DNA of 64,000 nt from Olavius sp. associated proteobacterium Delta 1 (GCA_902749685.1 CACVKW010000871.1:1-64000); one strand, 5' to 3'. Counted from the first letter of the stretch, positions 1 through 9,633 are shown. Notes: generated by a model not told the origin, from the letters alone. Numbers and translations: made by a program.

Positions 1-30
1 AGCATCAAGTATCAAGCATCCAGCATCTGC
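1..30. repeat. short word repeats at window edge
   Basis: Degenerate tandem copies of an AGCATC/AAGTATC word. They look like one arm of the intergenic word-arm elements seen throughout the window; the rest lies outside. Bases 31-187 show no gene or other site that I can support. Confidence 0.4.
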
Positions 31-187
31 CCGGAAAAAGCAACGATCTCAGACATAACGGCCAGGCTAGATGACAAGAATTTATGCAATGTTAGGGTTT
101 ATTCTACAATCTTCAATGGCCTTCTTGAAACGAATTGCGAAAACAGGCTGAATATGTTAGACACGGCTCAAAAAGTCAACTCTAAAA

Positions 188-943
188 ATGATTATTCAGA
201 TTTATGAAATACAAACTCCGGCTGAAGCGGTGGTCATGATCGAGCTGGGGGTGGATCATATCGGCAGCGTGATTGTCAGTGAAGTGGAATGGAAAATTCC
301 CGCAGTTAAAGAGACGCTGGCTGCCGTCCGATCCGCCTCGGCAAAAAGCAGTTTGATACCCCTGTTTAACACGCTGGATTCGGTTCTACGCACGCTGGAT
401 TATTATCAGCCGGATATTGTCCACTTCTGTGAAGCCTTAACGGATCATCCGGATGTTCGGTCGTATTGCCGGCATTTAATTGCGCTGCAGCAGGATGTAA
501 AAAAGCGATTACCGCAGATCAAGATCATGCGTTCCATTCCAATTGGACAGTCTGGAAAAGATAACTCGATTCCCACACTTGAATTGAGCAAGAAATTTGA
601 ACCATACAGCGATTTTTTCCTGACCGACACGATGCTGGTAAACCAATCGGGGATAATTGATGACAGCCAGCCTGTACAGGGATTTGTCGGTATCACCGGT
701 CTAACCTGCGACTGGAATGCGGCCGCCAGTCTCGTGGCGTCCAGTCGGATTCCGGTCATCCTGGCCGGAGGTGTCTCACCCGCCAATGTATCTGACGGTA
801 TTAAGCGGGTCCGACCGGCTGGTGTGGACAGTTGCACCCTGACCAACGCGCTGGATAAAAATGGCCACCCGATTCGTTTCAAAAAAGATCCCCTAAAAGT
901 GAGGCAGTTAATTGAAGCGGTCAGGGAGGCAGAAAAAGTTTGA
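188..943 (+). CDS. TrpF-like (beta/alpha)8-barrel protein
   Basis: This 251-residue protein resembles phosphoribosylanthranilate isomerase (TrpF). The N-terminal strand is followed by an ELGVDHIG stretch like the AGAD-IG of TrpF, a possible acid Asp147 lies in LTDT, and a typical phosphate-binding end VILAGGVSP begins at about residue 190. The catalytic Cys of TrpF, which follows the first beta strand (K-I-C-G), is replaced: here the strand reads IQIYEI. It is therefore unlikely to be a normal tryptophan-pathway isomerase, and no other trp genes lie nearby. No clear Shine-Dalgarno sequence precedes the ATG. The fold is well supported; the substrate is unknown. Confidence 0.7.
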   Translation: MIIQIYEIQTPAEAVVMIELGVDHIGSVIVSEVEWKIPAVKETLAAVRSASAKSSLIPLFNTLDSVLRTLDYYQPDIVHFCEALTDHPDVRSYCRHLIALQQDVKKRLPQIKIMRSIPIGQSGKDNSIPTLELSKKFEPYSDFFLTDTMLVNQSGIIDDSQPVQGFVGITGLTCDWNAAASLVASSRIPVILAGGVSPANVSDGIKRVRPAGVDSCTLTNALDKNGHPIRFKKDPLKVRQLIEAVREAEKV

Positions 944-944
944 G

Positions 945-1226
945 TAGGTTCAAGGGTTCAGGGTTCAAAGGTTCAGGGGTTTAGGGTATACGGTAGAAGG
1001 CTGCAAAAATTGGCACACGGCGCACGGCAAACGGCGCAGGGCCGAGGATGGAAGCATTTTATCAGAGTGCAGCGCTTCCGCATTTCGAAATTTTGCGGTT
1101 CGCTTATCCCGGGGTTCTGCTCCTCCCCCCTTCCTCTTACAGGCTATGGAGGGCAGGCAGGAATGAGCGGTTCAACGGATATAGGTGAAAGGCAACTTTG
1201 AACGCTGAACCCTGAACCTCGGAACC
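945..1226. repeat. intergenic word-arm element (GGTTCA words)
   Basis: The left arm (about 948-985) repeats GGTTCA/GGGTTCA and the right arm (about 1199-1222) carries the complementary words TGAACC/TGAACG. A CATTTCGAAATT-TTGCGGTTCG segment sits between them. The small ORF across this stretch (1010-1201) is low complexity and I do not regard it as a gene. It fills the gap between the TrpF-like gene and efp. Confidence 0.55.
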
Positions 1227-1255
1227 AACAAAATAGAAGAGAGGGCGTAACCAAT

Positions 1256-1819
1256 ATGATAGAAAGCGGAGATCTCAAAAAAGGGCGTAAAATTGAAATC
1301 GATGGCGAACCATTTGCGATTGTTCAATTTGAATTTACCAAACCCGGCAAAGGCCAGGCACTTTATAAGTGTAAATTGAAAAACATGGTTACCGGGGCTC
1401 AATTTGATAAGACGTTTCGATCCGGTGAAAAATTCAAGGAACCGGATCTGGCGGAACAGGAAATGGAATACCTGTATTCGGATGGTGACCGTTACTGCTT
1501 TATGAATACATCCACCTACGACCAGGAATTTTTGACCGAAGATCAAATCATCGACGCAAAAAATTTCCTCAAAGAAAACACGCTGTGCAATATATTGCTG
1601 TTTGACGGTAACCCCATTGGAATTTCCCTGCCGATTTTTATCAACTTAAAGGTCGAGAAAACCGATCCCTGGGTAAAAGGAGATACGGCGTCCGGTGATT
1701 CGAAACCGGCCACCCTGGAAACAGGCCACATTCTTCAGGTGCCGCCGTTTATCGAAGAAGGCGAACTTTTAAAAATCGATACCCGCACCGGTGCGTATGT
1801 TGAGCGCGTGAAGGAATGA
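1256..1819 (+). CDS. efp: elongation factor P
   Basis: Cytoplasmic translation factor that binds between the P and E sites and relieves stalling at polyproline stretches. At 187 residues it is full length, with the KOW-like N-terminal domain (GDLKKG, EIDGEPF) followed by two OB-type domains and the conserved C-terminal end DTRTGAYVERV. The loop KPGKGQA places the residue normally modified in EF-P at Lys32. The ATG at 1256 is preceded by a GA-rich Shine-Dalgarno region (AGAAGAGAGGG, about 1235-1245). No EpmA/EpmB-type modification gene is visible nearby. The assignment is secure. Confidence 0.96.
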   Translation: MIESGDLKKGRKIEIDGEPFAIVQFEFTKPGKGQALYKCKLKNMVTGAQFDKTFRSGEKFKEPDLAEQEMEYLYSDGDRYCFMNTSTYDQEFLTEDQIIDAKNFLKENTLCNILLFDGNPIGISLPIFINLKVEKTDPWVKGDTASGDSKPATLETGHILQVPPFIEEGELLKIDTRTGAYVERVKE

Positions 1820-1828
1820 AATTAAAAG

Positions 1829-1965
1829 CGAATATCGAATATCGAATAATGAATTTCGAATGTCGAAGTATAGAATTTTGTCATTTTTAAGTTAGGAAAG
1901 GCGGAGCGCAGCGATTCCTCCCTTCGAAATTCGATATTCTGCGGTTCTGCGGTTCGCTTTTCTAC
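1829..1965. repeat. intergenic word-arm element (GAATATCGAAT words)
   Basis: The left arm repeats GAATATCGAAT/GAATTTCGAATGTCGAA, the centre is AT-rich and runs into GGCGGAGCGCAGCGATTCC, and the right arm has TTCGAAATTCGATATTCTGCGG. This is the best-preserved variant of the family; others lie at about 4913, 22725, 26976 and 47070. Confidence 0.7.
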
Positions 1966-2017
1966 TGATTATGCCCAATGAATCAGGGCTTGTACGACAG
2001 TATTAAAGTCAAGATCC

Positions 2018-4903
2018 ATGAGCATTACCAATCATCCCCCACCTAAAGTAAAAGAGTACGTTCAGTCCCTCGTTAAATCCGAGCGTCTGGGGTCTCAGGT
2101 GGTATTTCATACTGTTTTACCTGAAAAACCCGCGCTCTGGTCGAATGTAAAATCGAATTGGTCACCCGAGATCCGCCAGGCACTCAAAGTCCGGGGAATC
2201 CGCAAATTATATCAACATCAAGTCCAGGCCATCGAGTTAATTCAAAGCGGTCGGCATGTTGTCGTCGCCACACCAACAGCCAGCGGCAAAACTCTGATCT
2301 ATAACCTGCCGACGCTGGAAAAATTTCAGAAGGAAAATCACGCCAAAAGCTTATATATTTTTCCGTTAAAAGCACTGGCACAGGATCAACTGCGGGCTTT
2401 TGAACGCCTGGCCGTCCACTTCGCTAAAAAAATGCCGACGGCTGCGATTTATGATGGTGATACATCAGCCTACCGCCGAAAACGTATCCGAGAAGCACCC
2501 CCCAACGTGATTTTAACCAATCCCGATATGCTGCATCTTTCCTTTTTGGCCCATCACCGCAAGTGGCAAGCGTTCTTCAAAGATCTTAAAACGGTCGTGA
2601 TTGATGAAGTCCACACATACCGCGGGGTGATGGGGTCGCATGTGGCCCAAATTTTCAGACGTTTGCAGAGATTATGTCAGCGTTACGGAGCCGCACCGAC
2701 CTTCATTTTCAGTTCCGCCACGGTCGCTAATCCGGCCCGACTGGCCGGGCAACTGACCGGCCTTAAAGTAGCGGCAATAACTGAATCAGGGGCACCGCGC
2801 GGCAAACGCCATCTGATCTTTATAAATCCGGAAACCGGCCCGGCTCAGACGGGCATACTGCTTTTAAAAGCAGCGCTTCACCGCAATCTTCGAACGATCG
2901 TTTATACCCAATCACGCAAAATGACCGAGCTGATTGCCATCTGGGCCGGTGATCAGACCGGTGACCTGGCTGAACGCATCTCTGCCTATCGTGCAGGATT
3001 TCTGCCCGAAGAGCGGCGGGAAATTGAGGCCCGGCTCGCAAGGGGCGAACTTCTGGCGGTTATCTCAACCAGTGCCCTCGAATTGGGAATCGATATCGGT
3101 GATTTGGATCTTTGCCTTCTGGTCGGCTATCCCGGCTCAGTGGTTTCCACCTGGCAACGGGGCGGCCGCGTCGGTCGCAGCGGCCAGGATTCCGCCTTGA
3201 TCCTGATTGCCGGAGAAGATGCCCTGGACCAGTTTTTCATGCGAAATCCCGAAAATTTTATCAATCGGGAGCCGGAATCAGCGGTGGTCAACCCTTATAA
3301 TTTGCACATACTGGCCAAACATTTGGAATGCGCCGCTGCCGAACTCCCCTTGAAAACTGATGAACCGTGGGCCAGCAATAAATATACCCGCGCGAGCATC
3401 GAATATCTCGAGAAAAGCGGCCTCCTGTTGCGTAGTGCCGATGGCGGTGAGCTGTATGCCCGGCGAAAGTTACCGCACCGCGAGGTGGATATTCGGGGAA
3501 CCGGCAACCGCTATCAGATCGTGGACAAGGGGACGGGGAAAAGCCGGGGAGAAATCGATGAGTTCAGAGCCTTTCGCGAAACCCATCCCGGGGCGATCTA
3601 CCTTCATCGCGGAGACAGCTATATTGTCGACTCGCTGGATTTGAGCACCAGGACCATAACCGTGGTTGAAGCCGATGTGGATTATTACACCCAGGTGAGA
3701 GGCTACAAGGAAATTGAGATCCTGGATATCGATGGCAGTAAACCGGTCTGGGGCACCACTGCCTATACGGGAAAAATCAAGCTGACGGATCAGGTCACTG
3801 AATATGAAATCCGACATATCTTCACCAAAAAATTGATAAAAAAAATAAATCTGGATCTTCCGCCTCAAATTTTTGAAACTGAAAGTCTCTGGTTTAGGAT
3901 ACCCCGCCGGATATACCGCGCTGCCGAATCCGGCAATCTGGATTTTATGGGAGGCATTCACGCCATGGAACATGCGGCCATCGGCATCTTCCCGCTTCTG
4001 GTACTGGCGGATCGCAATGACCTTGGCGGATTGTCAACCCTTTTTCATCCGCAGCTAAACAGTGCTGCAGTGTTTATCTACGACGGTATTCCCGGCGGGG
4101 CAGGAATAAATCGCGAGACCTTCAGCCGTGCTGAAAACTTGCTGGAAAACACCCGGGGGATCATTGCAGGATGCGCCTGTGATGCCGGATGTCCATCATG
4201 TGTCCACTCGCCCAAATGCGGATCCGGCAATCGGCCGATTGATAAACAGGCGGCGATCTTCATATTGGATAGACTCAAACACACGCCCCAGACCGATCTT
4301 TCTGCAGATGAGAATAATTTGCAGCCGCAAAGCCCTGTTTCCCGGGTGGTCGCAAGGCCGTCAAGAATACTGCACTATGGCGTATTTGACCTTGAAACCC
4401 AGCGTTCAGCGGCTGAAGTCGGCGGCTGGCACCGCGCCGATTTAATGAAGATAAGTTGTGCCGTGCTCTATGATTCAAAGCAGGACCGTTTTATCGATTT
4501 TATGGAAAACCGGGTCGGCCGGTTTATTGATCGCCTGCAAACGTATGACCTGGTTATTGGGTTTAACATCAAGCGCTTTGACTATCAGGTGCTCAAGGGA
4601 TATTCTGATTTCAATTTCCAGAATCTGAAAAGCTTGGACATTTTGGAAGATGTCAAAAAATATTTAGATTTTCGATTGTCGCTGGCTCATTTGGCCTCGG
4701 CAACTCTGGGGGAAAGTAAATCCGCGGATGGTCTGCAGGCCCTGCAATGGTGGCAGGAGGGGCGCATCCTGGAGATTATTCAGTACTGCCGTCAGGATGT
4801 CAAAATCACCAGAGACCTTTATCGCTACGGCCGAGATAACGGGCATTTGATTTTTAAGGACAAACAAAATCAAATGATGCGAATCGCGGTGGATTGGCAG
4901 TGA
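2018..4903 (+). CDS. MrfA-type DEAD/DEAH helicase fused to MrfB-type DEDD exonuclease
   Basis: A 961-residue superfamily 2 helicase with Walker A ASGKT (residues 88-92), DEVH box (196-199), SSAT motif III and a RecA2 domain ending in QRGGRVGRSG. A C-terminal DUF1998-type region carries a five-Cys cluster (C719, C721, C725, C728, C734), as in the MrfA/YprA metal-binding domain. Residues from about 785 onward form a separate RNase H-like domain with FDLET (D791, E793), GFNIKRFD and YCRQD, matching the DEDD exonuclease pattern of MrfB/YprB. In Bacillus subtilis MrfA and MrfB are separate proteins of a mitomycin-lesion repair pathway; here one polypeptide carries both. A role in DNA repair is inferred. 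The gene has no operon partner, being flanked by repeat elements. Confidence 0.88.
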   Translation: MSITNHPPPKVKEYVQSLVKSERLGSQVVFHTVLPEKPALWSNVKSNWSPEIRQALKVRGIRKLYQHQVQAIELIQSGRHVVVATPTASGKTLIYNLPTLEKFQKENHAKSLYIFPLKALAQDQLRAFERLAVHFAKKMPTAAIYDGDTSAYRRKRIREAPPNVILTNPDMLHLSFLAHHRKWQAFFKDLKTVVIDEVHTYRGVMGSHVAQIFRRLQRLCQRYGAAPTFIFSSATVANPARLAGQLTGLKVAAITESGAPRGKRHLIFINPETGPAQTGILLLKAALHRNLRTIVYTQSRKMTELIAIWAGDQTGDLAERISAYRAGFLPEERREIEARLARGELLAVISTSALELGIDIGDLDLCLLVGYPGSVVSTWQRGGRVGRSGQDSALILIAGEDALDQFFMRNPENFINREPESAVVNPYNLHILAKHLECAAAELPLKTDEPWASNKYTRASIEYLEKSGLLLRSADGGELYARRKLPHREVDIRGTGNRYQIVDKGTGKSRGEIDEFRAFRETHPGAIYLHRGDSYIVDSLDLSTRTITVVEADVDYYTQVRGYKEIEILDIDGSKPVWGTTAYTGKIKLTDQVTEYEIRHIFTKKLIKKINLDLPPQIFETESLWFRIPRRIYRAAESGNLDFMGGIHAMEHAAIGIFPLLVLADRNDLGGLSTLFHPQLNSAAVFIYDGIPGGAGINRETFSRAENLLENTRGIIAGCACDAGCPSCVHSPKCGSGNRPIDKQAAIFILDRLKHTPQTDLSADENNLQPQSPVSRVVARPSRILHYGVFDLETQRSAAEVGGWHRADLMKISCAVLYDSKQDRFIDFMENRVGRFIDRLQTYDLVIGFNIKRFDYQVLKGYSDFNFQNLKSLDILEDVKKYLDFRLSLAHLASATLGESKSADGLQALQWWQEGRILEIIQYCRQDVKITRDLYRYGRDNGHLIFKDKQNQMMRIAVDWQ

Positions 4904-4912
4904 ATTGGAATG

Positions 4913-5092
4913 ACGATTGACGAATGTCGAATGACAAATGATAGAATCCTCATAAAAGCGAACCGTAGAACCGCAGAATATCGAATATCGAATGTCGAAG
5001 GAATGCATTCTGTCAATTTAATATAAAAGATAGAGCGCAGCGATTCCCTCCTTCGACATTCGTTATTCGACATTCGATATTCTGCGGCCTTT
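4913..5092. repeat. intergenic word-arm element, abutting the HAD gene end
   Basis: Left-arm words GAATGTCGAATGAC and GAATATCGAATATCGAATGTCGAA, a centre with ATTCTGTC and GATAGAGCGCAGCGATTCC, and right-arm words TTCGACATTCG, TTCGATATTCTGCGG. The right end runs straight into the 3' end of the HAD gene. Bases 5073-5116, covering the junction, recur inverted and identical at 12148-12191. Confidence 0.7.
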
Positions 5093-5975
5093 AGATCACG
5101 TCTTCAGCGTGATTCGTTTTTTCCGGCTTAGATTGGATGTGCCGAATAAGTTGACTCAGATCCGTCACGATCAGATCCGGTGTCAGACGCCGGCAGCGGG
5201 GATCATCGGTTCGCAACCGTAACGATCGCCCATCCCCGGCAAAAAGCGCAGTTTGGAATCCGGATTTTTGGGCAGGGTAAATATCGTTGAGCATATCGTT
5301 TCCGATGTAAAGGACCGATGCGGGCTGAATCTGTTTTTCTTTAAGTTTATCAGCAGCCATTTTAAAAAGGGCCACCGTCGGTTTGGCCATTTCGAAGCAA
5401 TACGAATAAAAGATTAGATCAGGACTAAATCCCAGACCGACCGGATCAGAATCTAAAAACCAATTGAACAAATAGGGTGTATAAAATTGGGCATTGGATA
5501 TGATTCCCATTAATAGACCCTTTTGCCGGCAGGTCGACAGCAGATCGGCTAGATTGGGCATGGGATATACGGGATTGGAAATTAATTCAAATTCCGCTGC
5601 AAATTGTCTGACGCTGTCTTGATCCTTCGGCTGCAGCACCTGCCGCCAGATCCGGTCGATCTTAACTTCGGGAAAATCGATGCCTTTGAGGTGCAACTCT
5701 AGATGTCTGGCTTTTACGGCGCCGTGCAATTCGTCCAGCAATACCCGGGGTGATTTCTGAATTTCATGTTTTGCCAGTAAGAACTTGATTTCCTCCATTT
5801 GCGGCGAATCTTGTTCTGCCAGACTGATGTCTCCCGATCCGCTGACAAACAGCGTGCCGTAGATGTCGAAGAGCACACACCGAATATCATGAGTTAAATC
5901 GCCTGCCGGTGCAAAAGATGTTGGAATCGGTTTCAGACGGCGAATATAATTTTGAATGGACTTTTTTTCTATCAT
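5091..5975 (-). CDS. HAD-superfamily hydrolase
   Basis: A 294-residue haloacid-dehalogenase-fold protein. Motif I is FDIYGT with nucleophile Asp37. The position two residues later, an Asp in HAD phosphatases, is Tyr39, as in dehalogenase-type and some non-phosphatase members. Motif II is ISNA, motif III lysine is in MAKPTVALF, and motif IV is GNDMLND. The insertion between motifs I and II is alpha-helical, as expected for subfamily IA. The substrate cannot be deduced. The last codons (N-H-A-E-D-V-I) lie in the segment duplicated at 12148-12191. It stands alone between a repeat element and the glycosyltransferase gene. Confidence 0.8.
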   Translation of the reverse strand: MIEKKSIQNYIRRLKPIPTSFAPAGDLTHDIRCVLFDIYGTLFVSGSGDISLAEQDSPQMEEIKFLLAKHEIQKSPRVLLDELHGAVKARHLELHLKGIDFPEVKIDRIWRQVLQPKDQDSVRQFAAEFELISNPVYPMPNLADLLSTCRQKGLLMGIISNAQFYTPYLFNWFLDSDPVGLGFSPDLIFYSYCFEMAKPTVALFKMAADKLKEKQIQPASVLYIGNDMLNDIYPAQKSGFQTALFAGDGRSLRLRTDDPRCRRLTPDLIVTDLSQLIRHIQSKPEKTNHAEDVI

Positions 5976-6193
5976 GAAAATAGCTTTAGTAGAGCTACAA
6001 AAGAATGACTAAAATGACTAAAATTAAGGTATTCTATCGATTAAATTAAAAGAGCGCCGGCAGATTCTTTCTATGTGACTTTGCGAATATTAAGCTTGCT
6101 GGCGGCCAAATCTAGTGCGTTCATATAAAATAGTAAGATGGAGCATCGCGACGCCATAATTTTAGGCAATTTACAATTTTAGTTCATTTCAGC

Positions 6194-7609
6194 TCATTTT
6201 TCCTCTTCGTAATCACGCCACTTGAGCAGGCTGAATTTCTCCAGATTGAAAAAAGATGATACCAGAACATTTTTGTCTATATTTTGTTTGATCGGAATAG
6301 TGCTCACCTTCTGATATACATTCATCAATTTCTTAGTGTACGCGCTCGGGTTGTATGCACGTAAAATAGCCAGTTTGTTGTTGGCGATTAATCCGTTTTT
6401 GTCGGAAACAGTACCCGGAGCTGCCAGAAAAGGATTGATCTGGATCAACCTGGCTGAATCCCTGCCACGCGGAATTAAGCGTAACATAACCCTTTTCTGA
6501 GATGACTCGTCCAGCAACCCAAAATCGACTACCCCATCTGATGTTATATGATCGAAGGCGTCCCGCAGGCGGGCATTTTCAATGGAGAAATTAAACAGCG
6601 CACAGGTCTTTAATACGCAATCATGCCACTTGTCGCGAAATTGTCGCAGGCCAATCCAATCAATGGGAACATATAGGCCGGTATATAGATGATCAAGACG
6701 GATACCGTTGCTCTCGAAATCACGACAGATATCGGCAAGCTTTCGTCCCCAAAGCAATTTACCAAATAGCCAGGGTTCTAAAAAAGAAAATCCGAATCCT
6801 TCGGTAATACTGGTTGAAATCAGCAAACCGGCAGACAAAACCAGAGCCTCGAAATCGTGGCTCAACCCCTGATCAAATGCTACATTTAAGTTCTGATCCC
6901 GCACAAAATTTTTCCATGCACGGTAGCTTTTTATATCCGCCGGGCTATTGGGTGGTAGGGTGATCTGCACGGTTTGTCCCGCCTCCAAAAACAGGGATAA
7001 CAAAATGGCCTCCCCGACATTTTTGCGCCGGATGGCCCGGATCGGGTATACTGCCGTGCCGTCTTCAATCTCAGGTTTTTTGGCAATATTGGGGATGGTG
7101 ACGGTGTTTTCCATCAGGTGCAAGCCGTCTTGTTTTAAACCGGATTTAAGCAAAATTTGATAATCACGCTGATTGATAACTCCATAATGGCAATCGGCCG
7201 GGTAGGGGTCAGAATAATAAGCAAGCGGTCGTCCGTCCTCTGCAAAGTCATGAATTTGTAAAAGCAGACTGAGGCCTTCTTGCTGCAATAGTTTTAAAAT
7301 AGCCAAAAAATGTCGATTTTTGGCCAGGGTCGGGTTGTGAACATGAAGTATGTCACACGGCCCCTTAAATTTGCAGCGAATGGCCTTGATGATTGCCCGA
7401 GCCGCATCAACCGGCTTAAACGTGCCGTTATAATCACTGCTGTAGCCAAGCTCGGGGATGTGGACAGTAGCGGCATCCAAGGGTGTCTGCGGCGTTTGCC
7501 CGGTAATTACAAGTTGCTCAGTCTGCCGGCCGATGGCCGATAATTGCTGCTTTAAAACGGTGGTCACGCCGCCGGTTTTGAGGTGATAATGCAGATAGGC
7601 AATTTTCAT
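6194..7609 (-). CDS. glycosyltransferase, family 4-like
   Basis: A 471-residue cytoplasmic or peripheral glycosyltransferase with a GT-B fold. The N-terminus KIAYLHYHLKTGGVTTVL is the usual first beta strand plus glycine loop of group 1 transferases. The C-terminal domain has RRKNVGEAI, LSHDFEALVLSAGLLIST and the nucleotide-sugar-binding region ITEGFGFSFLEPW, a variant of the E-x7-E motif. No polysaccharide cluster surrounds it, so acceptor and donor are unknown. ManA (9634) could feed GDP-mannose chemistry, but the genes are not adjacent. The 218-nt gap on its 3' side (5976-6193) is AT-rich and shows nothing I can name. Confidence 0.78.
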   Translation of the reverse strand: MKIAYLHYHLKTGGVTTVLKQQLSAIGRQTEQLVITGQTPQTPLDAATVHIPELGYSSDYNGTFKPVDAARAIIKAIRCKFKGPCDILHVHNPTLAKNRHFLAILKLLQQEGLSLLLQIHDFAEDGRPLAYYSDPYPADCHYGVINQRDYQILLKSGLKQDGLHLMENTVTIPNIAKKPEIEDGTAVYPIRAIRRKNVGEAILLSLFLEAGQTVQITLPPNSPADIKSYRAWKNFVRDQNLNVAFDQGLSHDFEALVLSAGLLISTSITEGFGFSFLEPWLFGKLLWGRKLADICRDFESNGIRLDHLYTGLYVPIDWIGLRQFRDKWHDCVLKTCALFNFSIENARLRDAFDHITSDGVVDFGLLDESSQKRVMLRLIPRGRDSARLIQINPFLAAPGTVSDKNGLIANNKLAILRAYNPSAYTKKLMNVYQKVSTIPIKQNIDKNVLVSSFFNLEKFSLLKWRDYEEEK

Positions 7610-7723
7610 GCTTTCAGATATATCACCTATTTAGCGAAGAATCCATGGGCCAGATAGAGTTTTGCTAGTTTAAACAACCAAGTATACTTTGTATAGTCAG
7701 TCAAGTCCTCGTTACATAAGATT

Positions 7724-8503
7724 TTATTCGGCATCTGGTGCGGGCAGGTCGGTTTTTTTGTCAATTTTAATAATTCTGGTTTTACTAAGGCTTAGATCAT
7801 GAAACTGCAGTTTTGTCGGACCGATGTCGATGATATCAAGATCGTTGAGGATGCTGGAATGTTTAATCAATTGATCATTGATTTTGGGCTTGGACATCCC
7901 GCCAACATAGCTTATGTAAAAACCATCGGGTCTTTTACTGATGGTGATCGATGTTTGTCCGACCCACATACCTTTAATCACAATGTCGGATTTTGGATCC
8001 TTTCCGATTTTGGTAATCTGGTTGGACAGCTTAATTTTACCGCTTCCACCGGCTAAAAAGGCCAAACCACCGGCTGAGTCTGTCGTATCATATTTGATGA
8101 GAGGTCTGGGGACATTCGGCTCACTCTTTTTCATCATGGAGCGATACTGACTCGTATCCATTACCATGGTTTGATCAATTTTATCGGAACCGTTATCAGG
8201 TATCTGCTCATCAGCGGTATATTTAAAAGCAAGCGAATGCTTACCGATGTTGATAACGTCGCCGTTCTTAAGCCAGTGTGAATTGATTATCTTCTCATTG
8301 ACAAATGATCCGTTTTTACTTTGCAGGTCAATTAGCACGAATTCGTCACCCACCGAATCAATTTTGGCATGATGTCCTGAAACCGCCAGGTTTTCAATCA
8401 CCACGTCATTATTTTTACGACGGCCAATGGTCAGAGATACACCCTTTTGCAGCTGATAAACATCAATGGCCGTATTTTTGAATTTTACAGTTATAATCGG
8501 CAT
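7724..8503 (-). CDS. tandem FHA-domain protein
   Basis: A 259-residue soluble protein with two forkhead-associated phosphothreonine-binding domains. The first (residues about 20-95) has the classic GRRKNNDVV, SGHHAKI and LQSKNGSFVNEK motifs; the second (about 150-240) is more diverged (IGKDPKSDI, VGQTSITI). A linker has DQTMVMDTSQY, a plausible phospho-Thr region. A strong AGGAG precedes the ATG. It lies 18 nt downstream of the PP2C phosphatase gene on the same strand, so the pair probably works in reversible Ser/Thr phosphorylation. No kinase is adjacent. Confidence 0.88.
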   Translation of the reverse strand: MPIITVKFKNTAIDVYQLQKGVSLTIGRRKNNDVVIENLAVSGHHAKIDSVGDEFVLIDLQSKNGSFVNEKIINSHWLKNGDVINIGKHSLAFKYTADEQIPDNGSDKIDQTMVMDTSQYRSMMKKSEPNVPRPLIKYDTTDSAGGLAFLAGGSGKIKLSNQITKIGKDPKSDIVIKGMWVGQTSITISKRPDGFYISYVGGMSKPKINDQLIKHSSILNDLDIIDIGPTKLQFHDLSLSKTRIIKIDKKTDLPAPDAE

Positions 8504-8521
8504 CCTAATGCTCCTGGGAGA

Positions 8522-9364
8522 TTACATTTTTCCGTTCGAGAAGTATTTGGAAAAAAATCTGGTGGTGGTGGCCTTCATGCGGCTAAAATTTAACCGGGAA
8601 TTTTTAATCATCTTGACCTTAAGCACGATCGTGGTCACATTGTCATCACCACCGCGATCATTGGCCAGTTTCACGAGTTTCTGACAGGCCGTGTCCAATC
8701 CATTCTGAATGACCAGCTCGAGGATTTCATCCGGTGACGCTTTATCGCTTAAACCATCAGAGCTGATCACCAGGATATCGTCTTTAAAGCATTGAATTTC
8801 ATAAATATCGGCATTTACAGATCCGTCTGTGCCCATGGCCCGGGTCAGCACATGTCTGAATTCCCTACCCAGTTTTTGGGCGTTTGCAGGATTAATTGCT
8901 GCTTGCTCAGCCATCACGGTATGGAGTACAGAAATTAATTTGATTTTGCCGTCCCGTATCAGATAAATCGGGCTGTCTCCAACATTGGCCACAATAAACG
9001 TGCCGTCGGTAAAGTAGACGGCAGAGACGGTGGATCCCATCCCGCGGCAGGCCTCATTGTCAAGGGAAGCTTCATGGACAACCTTGTTGGACAGTCGAAT
9101 ACCGGAAAGAAGTCGATTGGCTTCATGTGAGAGCGTATTGTTCGGATGAATGTGTTTTTCAGCGTCACCGTTGTTTTTGGATTGCAGGATATATCTGCTG
9201 ATGGTTTTGACAACCAGCTGGCTGGCTATTTCACCGGCCCGATGGCCGCCCATGCCGTCAGCCACGACATAGAGTCCCAGTGTGTCATCCAGAAACAGGG
9301 CATCTTCATTTCCTCTCCGTTTTTTGCCTACATCGGTAATGCCGGCTGATTCGATTGCGATCAT
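8522..9364 (-). CDS. PP2C-family Ser/Thr phosphatase
   Basis: A 280-residue metal-dependent phosphatase. The PP2C motifs occur in order: RRGNEDAL, VADGMGGHRAGE (metal-binding Asp), VGDSPIYLIRDG, ISSDGLSDK and GGDDNVT. It is like the PrpC/Stp family, which reverses Hanks-type kinase phosphorylation; no membrane segment is present. It is the first gene of a two-gene operon with the FHA protein. The 269-nt region upstream (9365-9633), shared with divergent manA, is very AT-rich and probably holds both promoters, although I could not fix them by eye. Confidence 0.92.
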   Translation of the reverse strand: MIAIESAGITDVGKKRRGNEDALFLDDTLGLYVVADGMGGHRAGEIASQLVVKTISRYILQSKNNGDAEKHIHPNNTLSHEANRLLSGIRLSNKVVHEASLDNEACRGMGSTVSAVYFTDGTFIVANVGDSPIYLIRDGKIKLISVLHTVMAEQAAINPANAQKLGREFRHVLTRAMGTDGSVNADIYEIQCFKDDILVISSDGLSDKASPDEILELVIQNGLDTACQKLVKLANDRGGDDNVTTIVLKVKMIKNSRLNFSRMKATTTRFFSKYFSNGKM

Positions 9365-9633
9365 AATTATAAATTGTTGCTAAGGTGGATAGTTGGGTTA
9401 ACGTTCGAAATAACTTGCTGTTATTCACATAATTTATTAATCATATAATAATAATAAATTTCCGTCAAGAAATCAGGATATTATAGCAAAGCTAACTCAC
9501 TATTTAAAAATATATGATTCAAAAGGTCGAATACGAAATTTATATCGCCACTTTAATCAAAAACATAAGTAATTTATTCCAATATTAATAACCTGGTCCT
9601 CAGGGACATGATTCTTAACGATGGAGATAAAAA

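Noticed and set aside
445-882. 145-residue minus-strand frame inside the TrpF-like gene
   Set aside because: It lies wholly inside a plus-strand gene with clear barrel motifs and shows no family feature.
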